The notes below the pieces were generated by a model. The model searched no databases. It saw only the letters and a list, made by a program, of their open reading frames with translations, and was not told the origin of the DNA. The position numbers were made by a program, and so were the translations under genes. From Amia ocellicauda (taxonomy: Eukaryota; Chordata; Actinopteri; Amiiformes; Amiidae), in the NCBI RefSeq assembly GCF_036373705.1, contig NC_089869.1, positions 4,928,676 to 4,992,675 of the forward strand: a stretch of 64,000 bases of DNA, written 5' to 3'. Shown piece after piece: positions 62,727 to 64,000 of the stretch (positions are counted from its first letter, which is position 1; every line of letters begins with the position of its first letter).

Positions 62727-63338
62727 TGGTACCACGACAAGCATAGAAAGGGACAGGTTTTTCAGCCTATTCTATGGTGATGAGGACAGCAATGGTGTTC
62801 TGCCTACGAGCCTCTCTGACTCGTGTTGTGACGTGCCCCCGTTTACTGTGAATGACTTTGCATTTTCTGTCACCAGCGATGGAGCAGAATCAGGAGAGCA
62901 GTGCAGAGGAACGGTACAAAGACATCCTCCAGAGAAAAAGACTGGTGGACCTGGCCAAAGCACATGCTTAGGAGGTTGTGATCCTCCGAGCAGATGTGGA
63001 AAGTCTGAGAACACTAACCGGCAAAAATAGGTTTACAGTTCTGAATTGCTCCTACATCCTTTTCAGGAAATATGTAAATGAGACTAAATAAAAGGTATAC
63101 ATTTGAACTTGTTAGTACAGTTCTGTAAAAACTATTTATATACATACATATACACACGCACACACACACATTGGAACAAAGGAGAATGCAATTTTAGAGT
63201 TATAAATCATCACGAAGTCCATATGAAGAGAAAAATGTTTAAACAAAAGAACATAGACTATGAAAACTTTCATATTAGACATCAGTGAATATGTAATCTT
63301 AGACTAGAGAGAATCGAGTGCACTCCATGCTGAGAGCT

Positions 63339-64000
63339 TCACACATCAGTGAAGTCTTCCTCTGTCCTGTTGTAGTGCAGTATGTGCTCTTCCAGCCCGA
63401 AGTGATCTATAAGCTGTGTGAGGCTCAGCTTGCTCCCATCTGTGGACAGAGCTGACTGGAGCTCATACAGGACTGCCTGACTGCAGCTTCTCCACTTGTT
63501 TACCAGACACTGGAGCTCATCCAGGTCATTCTGTGAAGAGAGGACACACTCGCATGCTGTAAACAACTCCACAAGGGGCAGTGTTAAGTGAAATCAATTC
63601 CTTATCATTTGTGTTTTCATCATTTAACACGCAACAGCTGTGGATGCTGTGCTAATGCATACAGCAGAACACAACATCGAGGGTGTTAAATATGCAAACA
63701 TGGTGCTGTATTTGTATAATCCAAATGGTAGTGCAAAAAAGAACATCTTCCAAAGCTTTAACTTTGTTTCAGTTGAATGTGTGATTTTTAATGACATGGC
63801 AAACTGTAATGTTTTCATTTCCTGACCTTCTCCTGTAATTACCTTTGTTCTGTACATTTGAACCATCTTCAGTCTCCTCAGTGTTTCCTCCTTTTCTCGG
63901 ACTTCTCTCTTCAGTCTGTCTCTCAGATGAAACAGATCTGACTGTGAGGATTGTTCCACTCCTGTGAGGCAAGAAGTCCCGTGGGTTGCTTCAGTAACCA
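63339..64000 (-). CDS. SFR1: SFR1 copy C, exon 3 and part of exon 2 (runs off window)
   Basis: Exon 3 (63530-63339) encodes NDLDELQCLVNKWRSCSQAV through HYNRTEEDFTDV to a stop, the same as copy A. Exon 2 starts beyond the window and ends at its donor at 63843; the visible 158 bases read through the LKREVREKEETLRRLK coiled coil to MYRTK without a break. This is the only copy with no defect visible, so it may be the working SFR1, but exon 1 and the promoter are not in view. The intron between the exons is nearly identical to copy A. Confidence 0.8.

Larger units (their letters stand above)
57944..63010 (+). pseudogene. CFAP43: CFAP43 copy C, coiled-coil half, decayed
   Basis: Recognisable exons: 57944-58022, one base longer than in B (frameshift after KQ); 58512 to about 58670, where the donor is lost and the frame runs into RYV and a stop; 59050-59128, with TAG after DSLS and a damaged donor; 61585-61710, with an internal deletion causing TGA; 62877 to about 63010, with TAG after KAHA. 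The fifteen exons equivalent to 26692-39858 are missing. A scrap of the intron preceding B exon 31116 (GTTCCTACCATTGATTTATG at 58440) is fused to the intron before B exon 40229. Beyond rescue as a protein. Confidence 0.85.

Overview
The window is vertebrate nuclear DNA, most likely from a ray-finned fish. Short phase-matched exons with GT/AG introns are mixed with Tc1/mariner, hAT, PIF/Harbinger, piggyBac-like, DIRS, Ty3/gypsy and CR1/L2-like elements, a mixture typical of fish genomes. The species cannot be named from sequence alone. There are no bacterial genes, operons or CRISPR arrays. All gene names rest on remembered family features; no database search was possible.

The layout is a tandem, at least triplicated, convergent gene pair: CFAP43 (WDR96, a ciliary and sperm-flagellar WD40/coiled-coil protein) on the + strand, tail to tail with SFR1 (SWI5-dependent recombination repair protein 1) on the - strand. 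Copy A (1-14087) carries the coiled-coil half of CFAP43, open to the stop at 12887, and an SFR1 lacking most of its middle exon. A transposon cluster (14391-18127) separates it from copy B. Copy B (about 18130-44085) has WD40 exons with a frame-breaking loss of two exons, but a coiled-coil half (26431-42274) without stop or frameshift, and an SFR1 broken at both ends. Copy C (44086-64000) has eight open WD40 exons (45113-55101), a dead coiled-coil half (57944-63010), and an SFR1 intact as far as the window shows.

The three copies have decayed in complementary ways. B keeps the coiled-coil half, C keeps the WD40 half, and each SFR1 is damaged in a different place. In B, a CpG-rich promoter-like segment with CCAAT boxes ends in ATGGCGAAG followed by a splice donor (25201-25209). 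Its phase matches the next CFAP43-B exon at 26431, so B may be a new gene encoding a coiled-coil-only CFAP43 of about 850 residues. A-B differences are concentrated in exons and are mostly amino-acid changing, while long introns remain nearly identical.

The rest is intron and mobile DNA. Highlights are a full-length Tc1-like element with an uninterrupted 346-residue transposase of DD36E spacing (46810-48034), a three-level nest (Tc1 containing hAT containing Harbinger, 33840-37728), a TTAA-flanked piggyBac-like element (59942-61284) and a DIRS fragment that replaces CFAP43 exons in copy C (55386-57189). A collapsed or duplicated assembly is a real alternative to true tandem duplication for parts of this picture.
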